Source: Phycisphaerae bacterium
Lineage (GTDB): Bacteria; Planctomycetota; Phycisphaerae; UBA1845; PWPN01
Assembly (NCBI GenBank): GCA_035384605.1
Contig: DAOOIV010000016.1
Span: forward strand, 1 to 64,000
Reading direction: 5' to 3'
Length of the DNA stretch: 64,000 bases
The notes under the pieces were generated by a model that did not search any database, had not been told where the DNA came from, and saw only the letters and a program-made list of their open reading frames with translations. This document shows, piece after piece, positions 35,173 to 43,846 of the stretch (positions within the stretch are counted from its first letter, which is position 1; every line of letters begins with the position of its first letter). The position numbers were made by a program, and so were the translations under genes.

Positions 35173-36228
35173 TCATCGCTGCAGAATCGGCAAATAGCCG
35201 TACGGAATCTGCAGGATGAACGTCGCTATTGCCGTCCCATACACCTTCCCGACGCCGTCGCCTTCCCACGAACCATCAGACGCCTGCTGCGCCAACAGCC
35301 AGTCTCGCATCGTCGGAAAATACCACTCCCAATTCTCTTTGCTGCTGAGCCACATGATCTGGGACATGTACAGGTGGGCATAATAGTAGTGTCCCCAGAT
35401 GCCCGTGGTGCGCGCCTGGCCGTTGCCGACACGCAGCTTGCAGTATTCCAGGGCCTTGACCGCCGCTGGGTAATCATAGAGGCCCGCGTTGTACCAGCAC
35501 GCCACCGCCGCAGCAGTAATCGGCGGCCGGCTGCCCCCCTGTCGATCGGCCCGATAGGAAATCCCCCCATCCGGCAGCGTCGACAGGTCGAGGTATTTCA
35601 TGGCACCGTCGATCACCTTCTTAGGTACCGTGATGCCGACGTTGCGACTGGCCCGCAGCCCCTGAAGTTGCGTGACCGTCACCGAGCCTTCGTCGCCGGA
35701 AGAGTCCGGCGAATAGAGCCAGCCTCCTTGCCTGCTCTGACTTCTCGCCGTCAGTTCGACGGCTCGGCGAAGAACCGAGGCGATACGTTCCTGTTTCTCG
35801 TTGTCCTCTTCCATGCCGTGAAGCTGGCCCAGAAAGAGCATCGCAAAACCGTGACCGTGCATTGACCGCCCCGATTCTTCCTCACGTGCGATCAGGCCGC
35901 TTGGCTGAGCCGAGGCAAGCAGAAAACTCGCCGCCCGACTGACATTCGGAGCATACTTGCCTTGCGTCGCGGTGTTCCCGTTGGCCAGCATTGTCAGCCC
36001 GGCCAGAGCCGTCATCGCCGTCGGGTAGTGCCCCCATGATCCGCTGTGCCGCCAGGCGCCGTCGCGGCTTTGCGTGCGGGCCAGATACTCAAGCCCGCGG
36101 TCGATCGCGCTTTGCGTCTCCGGCGTGACCAGCGGAGGAAGAGCTGGCGGCAGTTCGGCTCGTGCCGTGAGCCCGTCGGCGATGGTAAACACCGATACAA
36201 GAACCAGTATGATCACGCGACGGCTCAT
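35173..36228 (-). CDS. Secreted prenyltransferase/squalene-cyclase-repeat protein
   Basis: The 351-residue protein has a signal peptide (VIILVLVSVFTIADGLTARA) and then alpha-alpha barrel repeats of the squalene-oxidase/prenyltransferase type. These include AIDRGLEYLARTQSRDGAWRHSGSWGHYPTAMTALAGLTML and SQSRQGGWLY, and the last is WLLAQQASDGSWEGDGVGKVYGTAIATFIL. Catalytic DxDD or isoprenoid-binding motifs are not visible, so an enzymatic role is unproven. Such proteins regularly accompany MoxR/BatA gene runs in planctomycetes. It begins one base after the giant PQQ gene ends. Confidence 0.88.
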   Translation of the reverse strand: MSRRVIILVLVSVFTIADGLTARAELPPALPPLVTPETQSAIDRGLEYLARTQSRDGAWRHSGSWGHYPTAMTALAGLTMLANGNTATQGKYAPNVSRAASFLLASAQPSGLIAREEESGRSMHGHGFAMLFLGQLHGMEEDNEKQERIASVLRRAVELTARSQSRQGGWLYSPDSSGDEGSVTVTQLQGLRASRNVGITVPKKVIDGAMKYLDLSTLPDGGISYRADRQGGSRPPITAAAVACWYNAGLYDYPAAVKALEYCKLRVGNGQARTTGIWGHYYYAHLYMSQIMWLSSKENWEWYFPTMRDWLLAQQASDGSWEGDGVGKVYGTAIATFILQIPYGYLPILQR

Positions 36229-36229
36229 C

Positions 36230-39200
36230 TTATCTCACCCATGGCGCCGAATGATGGGTATGAGTCTCAACGGCAAATCGTACCTCACAACCGGCTGTGC
36301 GAACGATAATCTCCCTGCCCCATACGCAAACGTCCAGGATCAGGCTTCCGCGCGAGCCCGTCGGCAGCAGCTTGCTGACCCGCCGTCCGATCTCGTTCCC
36401 TGTGGCCTTGTCCAGCAAACACATCTCGATCTTGCCTGGCGGGTCACCGGTCGACGACCGCGCGCGAGTCCCTGCCGGCCGGCTCGTGCCGCTGGCTTCG
36501 GAATCCGAAACCAGCATAGCCAGCGGGATCGCATTCGATGACATCCGCAGCACATCCGCCGTCAAGAACGTACCGGGAGCGATATCGTTCCGCTGCCATA
36601 GAATTGTACCGTCCTCCACACGAATGGCCCCAAGACCGTAACAGCCGTTCACTCGGCGGGGCCTTCGGGCGGGTCGTTCGAAAAAACCGATGACGTAGAA
36701 CACGCCATCCACCAGAGCCCCGTCGATCACCCCCTCCGCACAGGTCGGCGTCGCGAACCGGCCTCGGGGTTTGCCCGTCGACGATTCCCTGACCTCAACC
36801 TGACCCGCGCGGTCGGCGATCGCCGCCAGATCGGCGGCCGGCTTGAAGATCTGCGACAGTCGCCCCGTCACGGCTGTTCGCCACCGCTCGGTGCCGGGGG
36901 AGGCCAGCTCGAATGCCGCAACCTCGTTTTCCGATACCGGCCCGCAAATCACCTCATCGAATAGCAGCAGGTTGATCCTGTCCGCAGCCGCCTCCGGTTG
37001 GCTGAATCGGCACTGACCAATGTGTTGACCGTCGGCCAGCCGGAACACGTCGACCTCCTGTATCTTCTCGTCGGCCGCAATCACGTAGGAGCCCCGAGCC
37101 CGGACAATATGCCACTGCCGCTTTGGCATGCTCCGGCTCCATAGAACGTCGGATCCGTCAAACGATCGGGCGACCTCGACCCGCCCGGAGGCGTTGAGGC
37201 TGATCAGATAGCCGTCATGACTCCAGAGCCACAGGTCCGAGGCAATTGGGTCCGATCCCGGTGCGCAAGGGGGATCAAATGGTCGTGACCACAGCCGGCG
37301 GCCGGTCAGCAGGCCAACCCCATGAAGGCCAAACCCACTGTTGACGATCAGAGTCTGGCCATCCAGGACACCGACGGCCGGCCGAACCACCCAGCGGGTA
37401 CCCGAGGCCTCTCCTATCTGAGTCTGAAAGGAAGTTACCGATATTCCCGTACCCACATCCACCGCCGGTTGCTCGGACAACCGCAGTTCCGTCTGCCATA
37501 GCGCCCTTCGTATGCCCAATCGTCGAGCCTTGAGAACCTTGTTCTCCGTCATGGACACCAGAGTCGTTTGGGCCGCCTCGCTGGAATCGTTTCGGGCGAT
37601 CAGCGGACGGTTGTTCTCGGTCAGCAAGCTGACGCCGCCCTGCAAAGGCCCCAGTACGCAAGGCCCGGCCACTGCCCCTGACCTGGCCAACGATGACGCT
37701 TCCAGCCTTCGACGCAAGGTGTCGGCCGCAACGCGACCGGTCACCTTCGAAGATGAAGCTGGACGCTCCGTCGTCGGTTCCAGCGGGTCAGCCAGTACGT
37801 CCGCAGGGATCTCGACTCCATCCCATTCGGTTTGAAGCCGATCCAGAAGCGCAGCCCCGGTCACCGGCTGGTGAAGTTCTCCTGGCAGCAGGCAAATCGC
37901 GGCCAGCCGCGCCGCCGCCTCCGCCCTCGTTTCCGGTGAAGCGCCATGATTCACAATCTGTCGCAGCAAGCTCTCCGCTTGCTCGAACTGCAGATTCTCA
38001 ATTGCCCAGATGGCCAGATGTAGCCTTGCATCGTAAGACGCATCCGCCGCGGCGGGGCAGTCCATCAGCCGCCGCAGGCTGTCTGCGTCGCGGTTGTTCA
38101 ATCCCTCGGACAGTTGCTGCCGAGCACGGTGCGCCAACGTCTTGCGATCTTCGGCGGATAGTTGGGAAATGACGCCGGCCAGTCGCTGGTTGGCAAGCAG
38201 CCGCGCCTCTTGCTCAAGCCCCTTCTCAAGAGAAACCATCTCATCGCCGGCCGGCGAAAGAGCCAATAACAGATATTGCCCGCATGCCTCCAGAAACCGC
38301 TGACGCAGCCTCAAATGGTCTCCCATGGCCAGAGCAGTCCGGATGCGATCTTCGGCCGATTCGGCGATCGCGCGGGCTTGCTTAAGCGATTCTTCCGCCT
38401 CGGCCTCGGTCCTCTTTTCGTCCGCCGCAAGCGCCAACAACGCCTCCACCCGAAGATGAACTGCCTGCCCGTGCTTCCACGGGTCCGTCGTCTTCAGATC
38501 GTCGCCCAGCAAAACCAGTGCTTGCAGGGCGGCGGCCGGGTTGTTGAGCAAAAGCTCCAGGCCGGCCAGCCGGAGGGCTTTTGATGGATCGGCCGGGTCG
38601 GCCTGATGCCGGGCAACGGCCGTCTTGTACCCACTTTCCAGGTCCGGATACTTGCGCACCTCACTGATGCCCACGCTGTACAGCGCGCCGTCCCAGGCAA
38701 GCAGATTGCCCGGCATGACGCCGCCCGTCCCCTTCAGCGGGACCGGTTCACCGGTCTTGGCCTCGAAGGCCGCCAGGCCGCCGGTGGTCGGCAGGTAGAT
38801 GCGATCGCCGCTGAGCGAACCCCGACCGTTCAATTTAATGCTTGTCTTGGTCCAGACCGGCAGGCCGGTGTGCAGATCGAGCATCTGAAGCTGATTGCCC
38901 GCCAACCACACGTACCGGTGATCTACTCCGAGAATCTGAACCGCTTCGTGCAGCTCGGCCTGCCACCGCACGTCTCCCGTGAAACGGTCAATACAAAACA
39001 GATGGTTCGCGTCCACAGGAGCGGCCAGAAGCACGTCGGCGGTTGCCACGGGCGGTTCCCAGGCCCGACTGGCTTCATCGCCTCGAATGATCTTACCTGT
39101 TGGATATCGATCCGTGGTCTCCCGTCTCGGGTACCGAATGGCCCATAGCACCGACCGACCTGACAGCTCGACGGCGACGAGCAAACCTTGTCCCGTGAGC

Positions 39201-40891
39201 ACGAACGCCACTCCGTCGGATATGGCGATCCGCATCGATTCCATTGCGCTGAACGAAGTCGTCGCACTCATTCCGCAGAGAAAAACATGCCACGCATGCT
39301 TGCCGGTGGCCGGATCCAGAGCCACTAGGTAAAGATCGTTGTTCATCTTGCAGGGGGCAAGCAGATGGCCTTCCGCCGGGACGGGCGTGGCCAGGAATTG
39401 CCACGCAACCTCCTCCGCCATAGCCGTGCCGGCCGGCCCGGACGTGTCGCTTTGCCATAAGAACGAGCCGTCCTTGAGAGCATACGCTTGAACGTGGTTG
39501 GGCCGCGTGCTGACCGCAACAGAATCAGGCCAGAAAATGACGTTCACGTTTTGTTGCCTTTGCAGGTTCGGAGCCGGCAACGCGCCTTCCGGAAAGACCA
39601 GCGTCAATACCTTGTCTTCCACGATGACCACGTCGCTGTTGGCCGCACAGGCCAACGCAAGCAAGGCTTGAGGCTGTCGCAGGTCTTGACTGCCGGTCGC
39701 GGAAGGCTCGGCGATTTGCCAAATCTGAAAAGACTCGTCTTCTGCGGGCGACTCAACGGCGTCGATCGGCGGCTTCGTGGTCCACACGGGTGTGAGCGTG
39801 TTGGCGTCCAGCGCGACCAGATTGCGGGCTGCCTTGACGATGACGAGGTCCTCATGGGTCACGATATGACGCCCGGGGATGAAACCAGCCTTGACCGCCA
39901 CCTCCTCCAGCGTTGCGGCTACCTCGGCCGGCGCGGGAATCGGCAGCATCGCCGTCATGCAATGCTGCTCCACCAGGCTCGGCTCGACGACATGCTGGAC
40001 GCCGCCTCGGCAAACGTTGCCGCACGCCATGGGCCATGATGTCGCCCGCTGCGGCTCCGGCCTGTTATTGCTCTTGCTGACCAACTCCCGGAGTTGTTGC
40101 GCCTTCTTTTGCGGGAGCGAAGAAGCCCCCTCCGTAGCCGTCAACTGCGCGAGCATCTCCTCCGCTCGCCGCTGCTGCCCCATTGCCGCAAAGCACATGG
40201 TCAATCGCGCGGGCACCAACCAGCCCGGCAGGTCCGAGTCAGGGTAGATCAGACGAACGGTCCGCAGCAGCGAGGCCGCCTCGAAGAACCGCCCCTCGTC
40301 CATCAGCCACTCCGCCAGCGTCACGGCCGCATCATCGCCTGAACGGGTCACCAGGTATCGATGAACCACCGTCGCCAGCAGCTCCGCATCGTGCTCTCGC
40401 CGCCCCTCCTCGAGCAGCATGGCCGCCTCCGCGTCGTTCAGCGTACGGTAGGCTTCCAGACCTTCTGCCGGCAGCGCCGCGATCTGCCGATGAGCTTGTA
40501 TGCGGGCCATTTCATACCTGTTGTCATTTACCCGCAGAATGTGTTCGCCCGGCAGCTCCACGATCCGTTGGAGAGAGTCGATCGCCAGCTTCCAGTCCCG
40601 GCGATCCACGCCTTCACGGGCCCGCGCCATCAGTGACGCCGCTTCCTCGGAAACCTGAATCACCGGGCCGCTCTCGGCGCTCGTGTTCCCGCCCGAGGTT
40701 CCCGTGGCGTTGATGCGGATCGGCTGACCGATGACCTCGGCGGCTTGGACACCGGTGATGCCGCCCGCAACCGGCATCGCCGCCAACGCCGCGACCAGGA
40801 CCATCCAGTACAGGTCTTGAGAGGCTCTAGGTTCCACCTGTGGCCGATCCCTTCCGTTGGGCTTGGCAGTCCTGCAAAACGTCCGCCGCAT
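36230..40891 (-). CDS. Giant PQQ-like beta-propeller and TPR protein
   Basis: The 1553-residue secreted protein has a signal-like segment near residues 30-50 (MVLVAALAAMPVAGGITGVQA). An alpha-helical TPR-like region up to about residue 270 follows. The next part is a PQQ-type propeller, with blades marked by LVALDPATGKHAWHVFLCG, LFCIDRFTGDVRWQAEL and LQMLDLHTGLPVWTKT. A second helical repeat region lies near 740-1000. Another propeller has LHGVGLLTGRRLWSRPFD and LGAIRVEDGTILWQRNDI. It may be a periplasmic scaffold or sensor. The start could also be the ATG at 40804. It opens the ten-gene run. Confidence 0.88.
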   Translation of the reverse strand: MRRTFCRTAKPNGRDRPQVEPRASQDLYWMVLVAALAAMPVAGGITGVQAAEVIGQPIRINATGTSGGNTSAESGPVIQVSEEAASLMARAREGVDRRDWKLAIDSLQRIVELPGEHILRVNDNRYEMARIQAHRQIAALPAEGLEAYRTLNDAEAAMLLEEGRREHDAELLATVVHRYLVTRSGDDAAVTLAEWLMDEGRFFEAASLLRTVRLIYPDSDLPGWLVPARLTMCFAAMGQQRRAEEMLAQLTATEGASSLPQKKAQQLRELVSKSNNRPEPQRATSWPMACGNVCRGGVQHVVEPSLVEQHCMTAMLPIPAPAEVAATLEEVAVKAGFIPGRHIVTHEDLVIVKAARNLVALDANTLTPVWTTKPPIDAVESPAEDESFQIWQIAEPSATGSQDLRQPQALLALACAANSDVVIVEDKVLTLVFPEGALPAPNLQRQQNVNVIFWPDSVAVSTRPNHVQAYALKDGSFLWQSDTSGPAGTAMAEEVAWQFLATPVPAEGHLLAPCKMNNDLYLVALDPATGKHAWHVFLCGMSATTSFSAMESMRIAISDGVAFVLTGQGLLVAVELSGRSVLWAIRYPRRETTDRYPTGKIIRGDEASRAWEPPVATADVLLAAPVDANHLFCIDRFTGDVRWQAELHEAVQILGVDHRYVWLAGNQLQMLDLHTGLPVWTKTSIKLNGRGSLSGDRIYLPTTGGLAAFEAKTGEPVPLKGTGGVMPGNLLAWDGALYSVGISEVRKYPDLESGYKTAVARHQADPADPSKALRLAGLELLLNNPAAALQALVLLGDDLKTTDPWKHGQAVHLRVEALLALAADEKRTEAEAEESLKQARAIAESAEDRIRTALAMGDHLRLRQRFLEACGQYLLLALSPAGDEMVSLEKGLEQEARLLANQRLAGVISQLSAEDRKTLAHRARQQLSEGLNNRDADSLRRLMDCPAAADASYDARLHLAIWAIENLQFEQAESLLRQIVNHGASPETRAEAAARLAAICLLPGELHQPVTGAALLDRLQTEWDGVEIPADVLADPLEPTTERPASSSKVTGRVAADTLRRRLEASSLARSGAVAGPCVLGPLQGGVSLLTENNRPLIARNDSSEAAQTTLVSMTENKVLKARRLGIRRALWQTELRLSEQPAVDVGTGISVTSFQTQIGEASGTRWVVRPAVGVLDGQTLIVNSGFGLHGVGLLTGRRLWSRPFDPPCAPGSDPIASDLWLWSHDGYLISLNASGRVEVARSFDGSDVLWSRSMPKRQWHIVRARGSYVIAADEKIQEVDVFRLADGQHIGQCRFSQPEAAADRINLLLFDEVICGPVSENEVAAFELASPGTERWRTAVTGRLSQIFKPAADLAAIADRAGQVEVRESSTGKPRGRFATPTCAEGVIDGALVDGVFYVIGFFERPARRPRRVNGCYGLGAIRVEDGTILWQRNDIAPGTFLTADVLRMSSNAIPLAMLVSDSEASGTSRPAGTRARSSTGDPPGKIEMCLLDKATGNEIGRRVSKLLPTGSRGSLILDVCVWGREIIVRTAGCEVRFAVETHTHHSAPWVR

Positions 40892-41246
40892 GCGACCGCG
40901 CCGTCCTCGTTCGCCGGCGCCGACTGCTCGGTGGATGCCCGCCCCCGGAAAGTCTTATCATAACCCGTCTCCGCTCTTCCGCCAACTGTATTAGCGGACT
41001 TCCGTATCCGGGATCGCCGGCTGGGTGCGCCTGCGCCTCGCGAGACTCTTTATTGGGCGTTCAATCAACGGCTCTTCCCAACCCGACGCGATCGCCCCGC
41101 TCTCTCCGAAGCCTCCGACAAATAGCAATCTGAGGAGCCCTTTTGGCCGATGAACCGCAATGAGTTGCTTTTGTGTCTGTGGTCCGAAGTCCGAATATGC
41201 GCCGGAAGGGGAATGGAAGATGAGGTCAACGACGATGGAGTGGAAC
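40892..41246. other. Divergent spacer between the envelope run and the OmpA-like gene
   Basis: No gene is seen. It contains a minus-strand candidate -10 box at 40957-40962. On the plus side only ordinary sequence precedes the ribosome site. A short GTCCGAAGTCCGAATATG word lies near 41182. Confidence 0.5.
40957..40962 (-). promoter_or_regulatory. Candidate -10 box (TATGAT) for the envelope gene run
   Basis: TATGAT on the minus strand lies 65 bases before the ATG at 40891. No convincing -35 is seen. It would be the main promoter for the run from 40891 to 22175. Confidence 0.35.
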
Positions 41247-41789
41247 ATGATGAGCCGGACATCCTGTGTGGCGGTTGCCTTGGCCGTGCTCGCGCTCGCC
41301 GGGTGCACCTGCGTCGACGGCCCGCCTGCTGATCAAATGAACGCGCCGCCCCAGGGGACGGCACCGACGGGCAGCCGACTCGCCGAGAACTATGTGGCGA
41401 TGACCGACAACGCGTTGCTCAACGACGCCTCGATGTCGTCCGTCCACTTTGTTCCCCGAACCGCCGAACTTAACGCCCTCGGAGTACGCCGCCTGACCCG
41501 GATGGCCGAGGTCCTCAAGGTCTACGGGGGAACCGTCTTCTACGACGGCAGCGACGCGGAACGCGACCTCCGAAAAGACCGCGTCGAGAAGATCCGCCTG
41601 TATCTGACAAGCTGTGGTATTGATCCCTCGCGATTCAAAGTCGAAGAGGGATTCGCCGGAGGGTCCGGCATCGACGGCGACGAGGCCGTTGCCATCCGCA
41701 GGGCCACGCGGGGACCGGGCGACGTGAAGATCCAGGCGCAGGCCGCTGGTTCCGGATCGAGCGGCGGCCAGGGCGGCGGCTCGCAGTGA
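41247..41789 (+). CDS. OmpA-like lipoprotein
   Basis: About 180 residues. The lipobox is ALAGC (Cys20) after a hydrophobic signal. The C-terminal part, VHFVPRTAELNALGVRRLTRMAEVLKVYGGTVFYDG followed by DRVEKIRLYLTSCGIDPSRFKVEEGFAGG, follows the OmpA peptidoglycan-binding pattern, although the usual GHTD core is replaced. The tail is Gly/Ser/Gln-rich. ATG 41247 has GGAG seven bases upstream; earlier in-frame ATGs are weaker. It is probably an outer-membrane lipoprotein working with the TPR lipoprotein that follows. Confidence 0.8.
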   Translation: MMSRTSCVAVALAVLALAGCTCVDGPPADQMNAPPQGTAPTGSRLAENYVAMTDNALLNDASMSSVHFVPRTAELNALGVRRLTRMAEVLKVYGGTVFYDGSDAERDLRKDRVEKIRLYLTSCGIDPSRFKVEEGFAGGSGIDGDEAVAIRRATRGPGDVKIQAQAAGSGSSGGQGGGSQ

Positions 41790-41899
41790 TGGGCGCCGCA
41801 GAAGCAGAGCTGTTGGCCGGCACAGGCACCGGTACCCGGAATCATCCGTTGCCGGGCCCACGCCATGATGCGGGAGAAAGCTGAGCGGGAGCGTTGCGC

Positions 41900-43672
41900 A
41901 TGACCAAAATGAAGAGATTCAGCCTGATAGCCAGACAAACGGCGTTTGTGTCCGTGCTCCTGGTCGGATGTGGATCGTCCGACTCCACCAGGGAAAAGCT
42001 GATGAACGTACCCGGCAACTCCGCGCAGATGCCTTCGTGGGAAGCCACAAAGCAGAGCGAAACGGGAATGCCGGACATCGCACCGGAAACCTACGTGGCC
42101 GCCGGCCGCATGCACGAGTCGCAGGGTCGCCTCACACGCGCCGCTGCCCAGTATCGCATGGCGATCCAATTGGATCCCAGGCACGTCGAAGCACATAATC
42201 GGCTCGGACTCGTCCTCTGTCAGATGCAGCAGTTCAAGGAGGCCGACGCCGTACTCGCCAAAGCCGTCGAGCTTGCTCCCGGAAGACCGCACCTTCACAA
42301 CAATCAGGGTTTCAGCTTTCTGGTCCAGATGCGCTGGACGGAGGCCGAGCAAAGCTTCCGAAAAGCATTGGAACTCCAACCCGATTTCGCCCGCGCTCAT
42401 ATGAATCTGGGCATGGTCCTTGCTCAGCAGGATCGATTTGACGAGGCAATGAGACACTTCCTGGCCGTCGTCCCCGTCGAGGACGCCTGGTTCAACATCG
42501 GCCTTATGTATCAGTCCAAGTCTCGACCCGCCGAGGCCGCCCGAGCCTTCAAGACCGCCCTGAAGTACAACGCCAAAATGGCCGCCGCACAGCAGTGCCT
42601 CAACAAGCTTCCTCAGGAAATATCCGGCAGCGCCACGCCGTTTGATAGCTTGACCGCTCTGGCCGCGACGCCGAAGGTGAAACCGCTTCCCGAGCAACCG
42701 CAGCCGCCGGTTGAGTCCCTGATTGTCGCCACTACTCAACCCGAGGCCGACGGGCAGCCGCCGACTGTCCAACCGGCATTTGAAGACATTCGTACGGCCG
42801 AGTCTCCCGATCTGACCTTCGAAGAACCCTTCGAGTCACCATCGGAAATGCTGGAAACGGCGCAGACGGTCGAGCATGGGCCGTCGACGCCTATCCAGGA
42901 ATCGTCGGCTCTCCATCAAGTGCCCCCAACAGAGGCGCTCGCCGAAGTAATCGAACCAACCCCCGATTCGTCGCCGGCCCCCCAAGAGGAAAAGTCGATC
43001 CACGGCAGGCCCCTCGATCCTCAGATCCTTGCCGCCCTGATGAACACCGACCCGTTCAATATCAACGATAACCTGCCGGAGATCGATCCCCTCGCCGAAT
43101 CGCCTGATCAGGAGAATAACCAGGTCGAGCCTGCAACTGAAACGCCCGCTGTGGCCGAACGCGTTGAGACGACGACTCCCCCGATTGCGAATACGACCAG
43201 CCAACCGACGTCTATCACCTACGATTTCCTCGGCAGCCAAGCCCCGAACGATCTGTTTGCCATGAACTGGATGTCCAAGAATGCCACTGATGAACAGTTC
43301 GAGATCGTTCTATCGGTTCCGCCTCCTTTGCCCCCGGCAGCGCGGAACGCCGTACTGATATCAACTCAACCTACCACTGAGGCTCCCACTCCTGAAGAGC
43401 TCCGCACCGTCGTCGAGGCCTTGCTGCAATTGAGCCATTCGCCGACCGACGCCATGCCGAAGCCGTACAGCGTGCCGACGAGTACCCGTCCCGCCGCTGG
43501 TGGGCCGCAATCCCAACCCGCCACCGGCCGGACCCCAACCCCCCGACAACCCGACGTCACGGCTGGGACGAACGTGCCTGATCAGGACGAAGTCTGGCGC
43601 CGGCCTCTGTGGGACGATCTCGAAGCCTTCGGACCCGAGGAGCCGTCGGGTTCGACAACCCCCGACGACTGA
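41900..43672 (+). CDS. TPR lipoprotein with a long low-complexity tail
   Basis: The 590-residue protein has a lipobox LLVGC (Cys24). Residues 65-220 form four to five TPR units (YVAAGRMHESQGRLTRAAAQYRMAIQLDP, VEAHNRLGLVLCQMQQFKEADAVLAKAVELAP, HLHNNQGFSFLVQMRWTEAEQSFRKALELQP). The rest is Pro/Glu/Thr-rich, probably disordered. TPR lipoproteins of this kind assist secretion or pilus assembly, but nothing here fixes a role. ATG 41900 has GGAG eight bases upstream; a TTG at 41894 is less likely. Confidence 0.88.
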   Translation: MTKMKRFSLIARQTAFVSVLLVGCGSSDSTREKLMNVPGNSAQMPSWEATKQSETGMPDIAPETYVAAGRMHESQGRLTRAAAQYRMAIQLDPRHVEAHNRLGLVLCQMQQFKEADAVLAKAVELAPGRPHLHNNQGFSFLVQMRWTEAEQSFRKALELQPDFARAHMNLGMVLAQQDRFDEAMRHFLAVVPVEDAWFNIGLMYQSKSRPAEAARAFKTALKYNAKMAAAQQCLNKLPQEISGSATPFDSLTALAATPKVKPLPEQPQPPVESLIVATTQPEADGQPPTVQPAFEDIRTAESPDLTFEEPFESPSEMLETAQTVEHGPSTPIQESSALHQVPPTEALAEVIEPTPDSSPAPQEEKSIHGRPLDPQILAALMNTDPFNINDNLPEIDPLAESPDQENNQVEPATETPAVAERVETTTPPIANTTSQPTSITYDFLGSQAPNDLFAMNWMSKNATDEQFEIVLSVPPPLPPAARNAVLISTQPTTEAPTPEELRTVVEALLQLSHSPTDAMPKPYSVPTSTRPAAGGPQSQPATGRTPTPRQPDVTAGTNVPDQDEVWRRPLWDDLEAFGPEEPSGSTTPDD

Positions 43673-43717
43673 TCATGTGAACGGAGCTTCTTCCGTCAGC
43701 AAACCAGATGCACGGCG

Positions 43718-43746
43718 ACGGCCGATCCTTGTGATCGGCCGTTTTG
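43718..43746 (+). terminator. Rho-independent terminator after the TPR gene
   Basis: A perfect 10-bp stem ACGGCCGATC / GATCGGCCGT with a five-base loop (CTTGT) is followed by TTTT. It lies between the convergent TPR and glycosidase-like genes. The T run supports the plus strand. Confidence 0.85.
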
Positions 43747-43846
43747 GTCTCTTCCGTCGCGACAGGCACGCGTTTTGCGCGCATGTTCTTGGGTCACAAG
43801 ACGCTTTGCTTGCGACCCGAAAAAACCGTCCGCCTCAGTCCGTTGC

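Noticed and set aside
41540..42772. 410-codon minus-strand frame opposite the OmpA and TPR genes
   Set aside because: It spans two clear plus-strand genes and the gap between them, with no domain.
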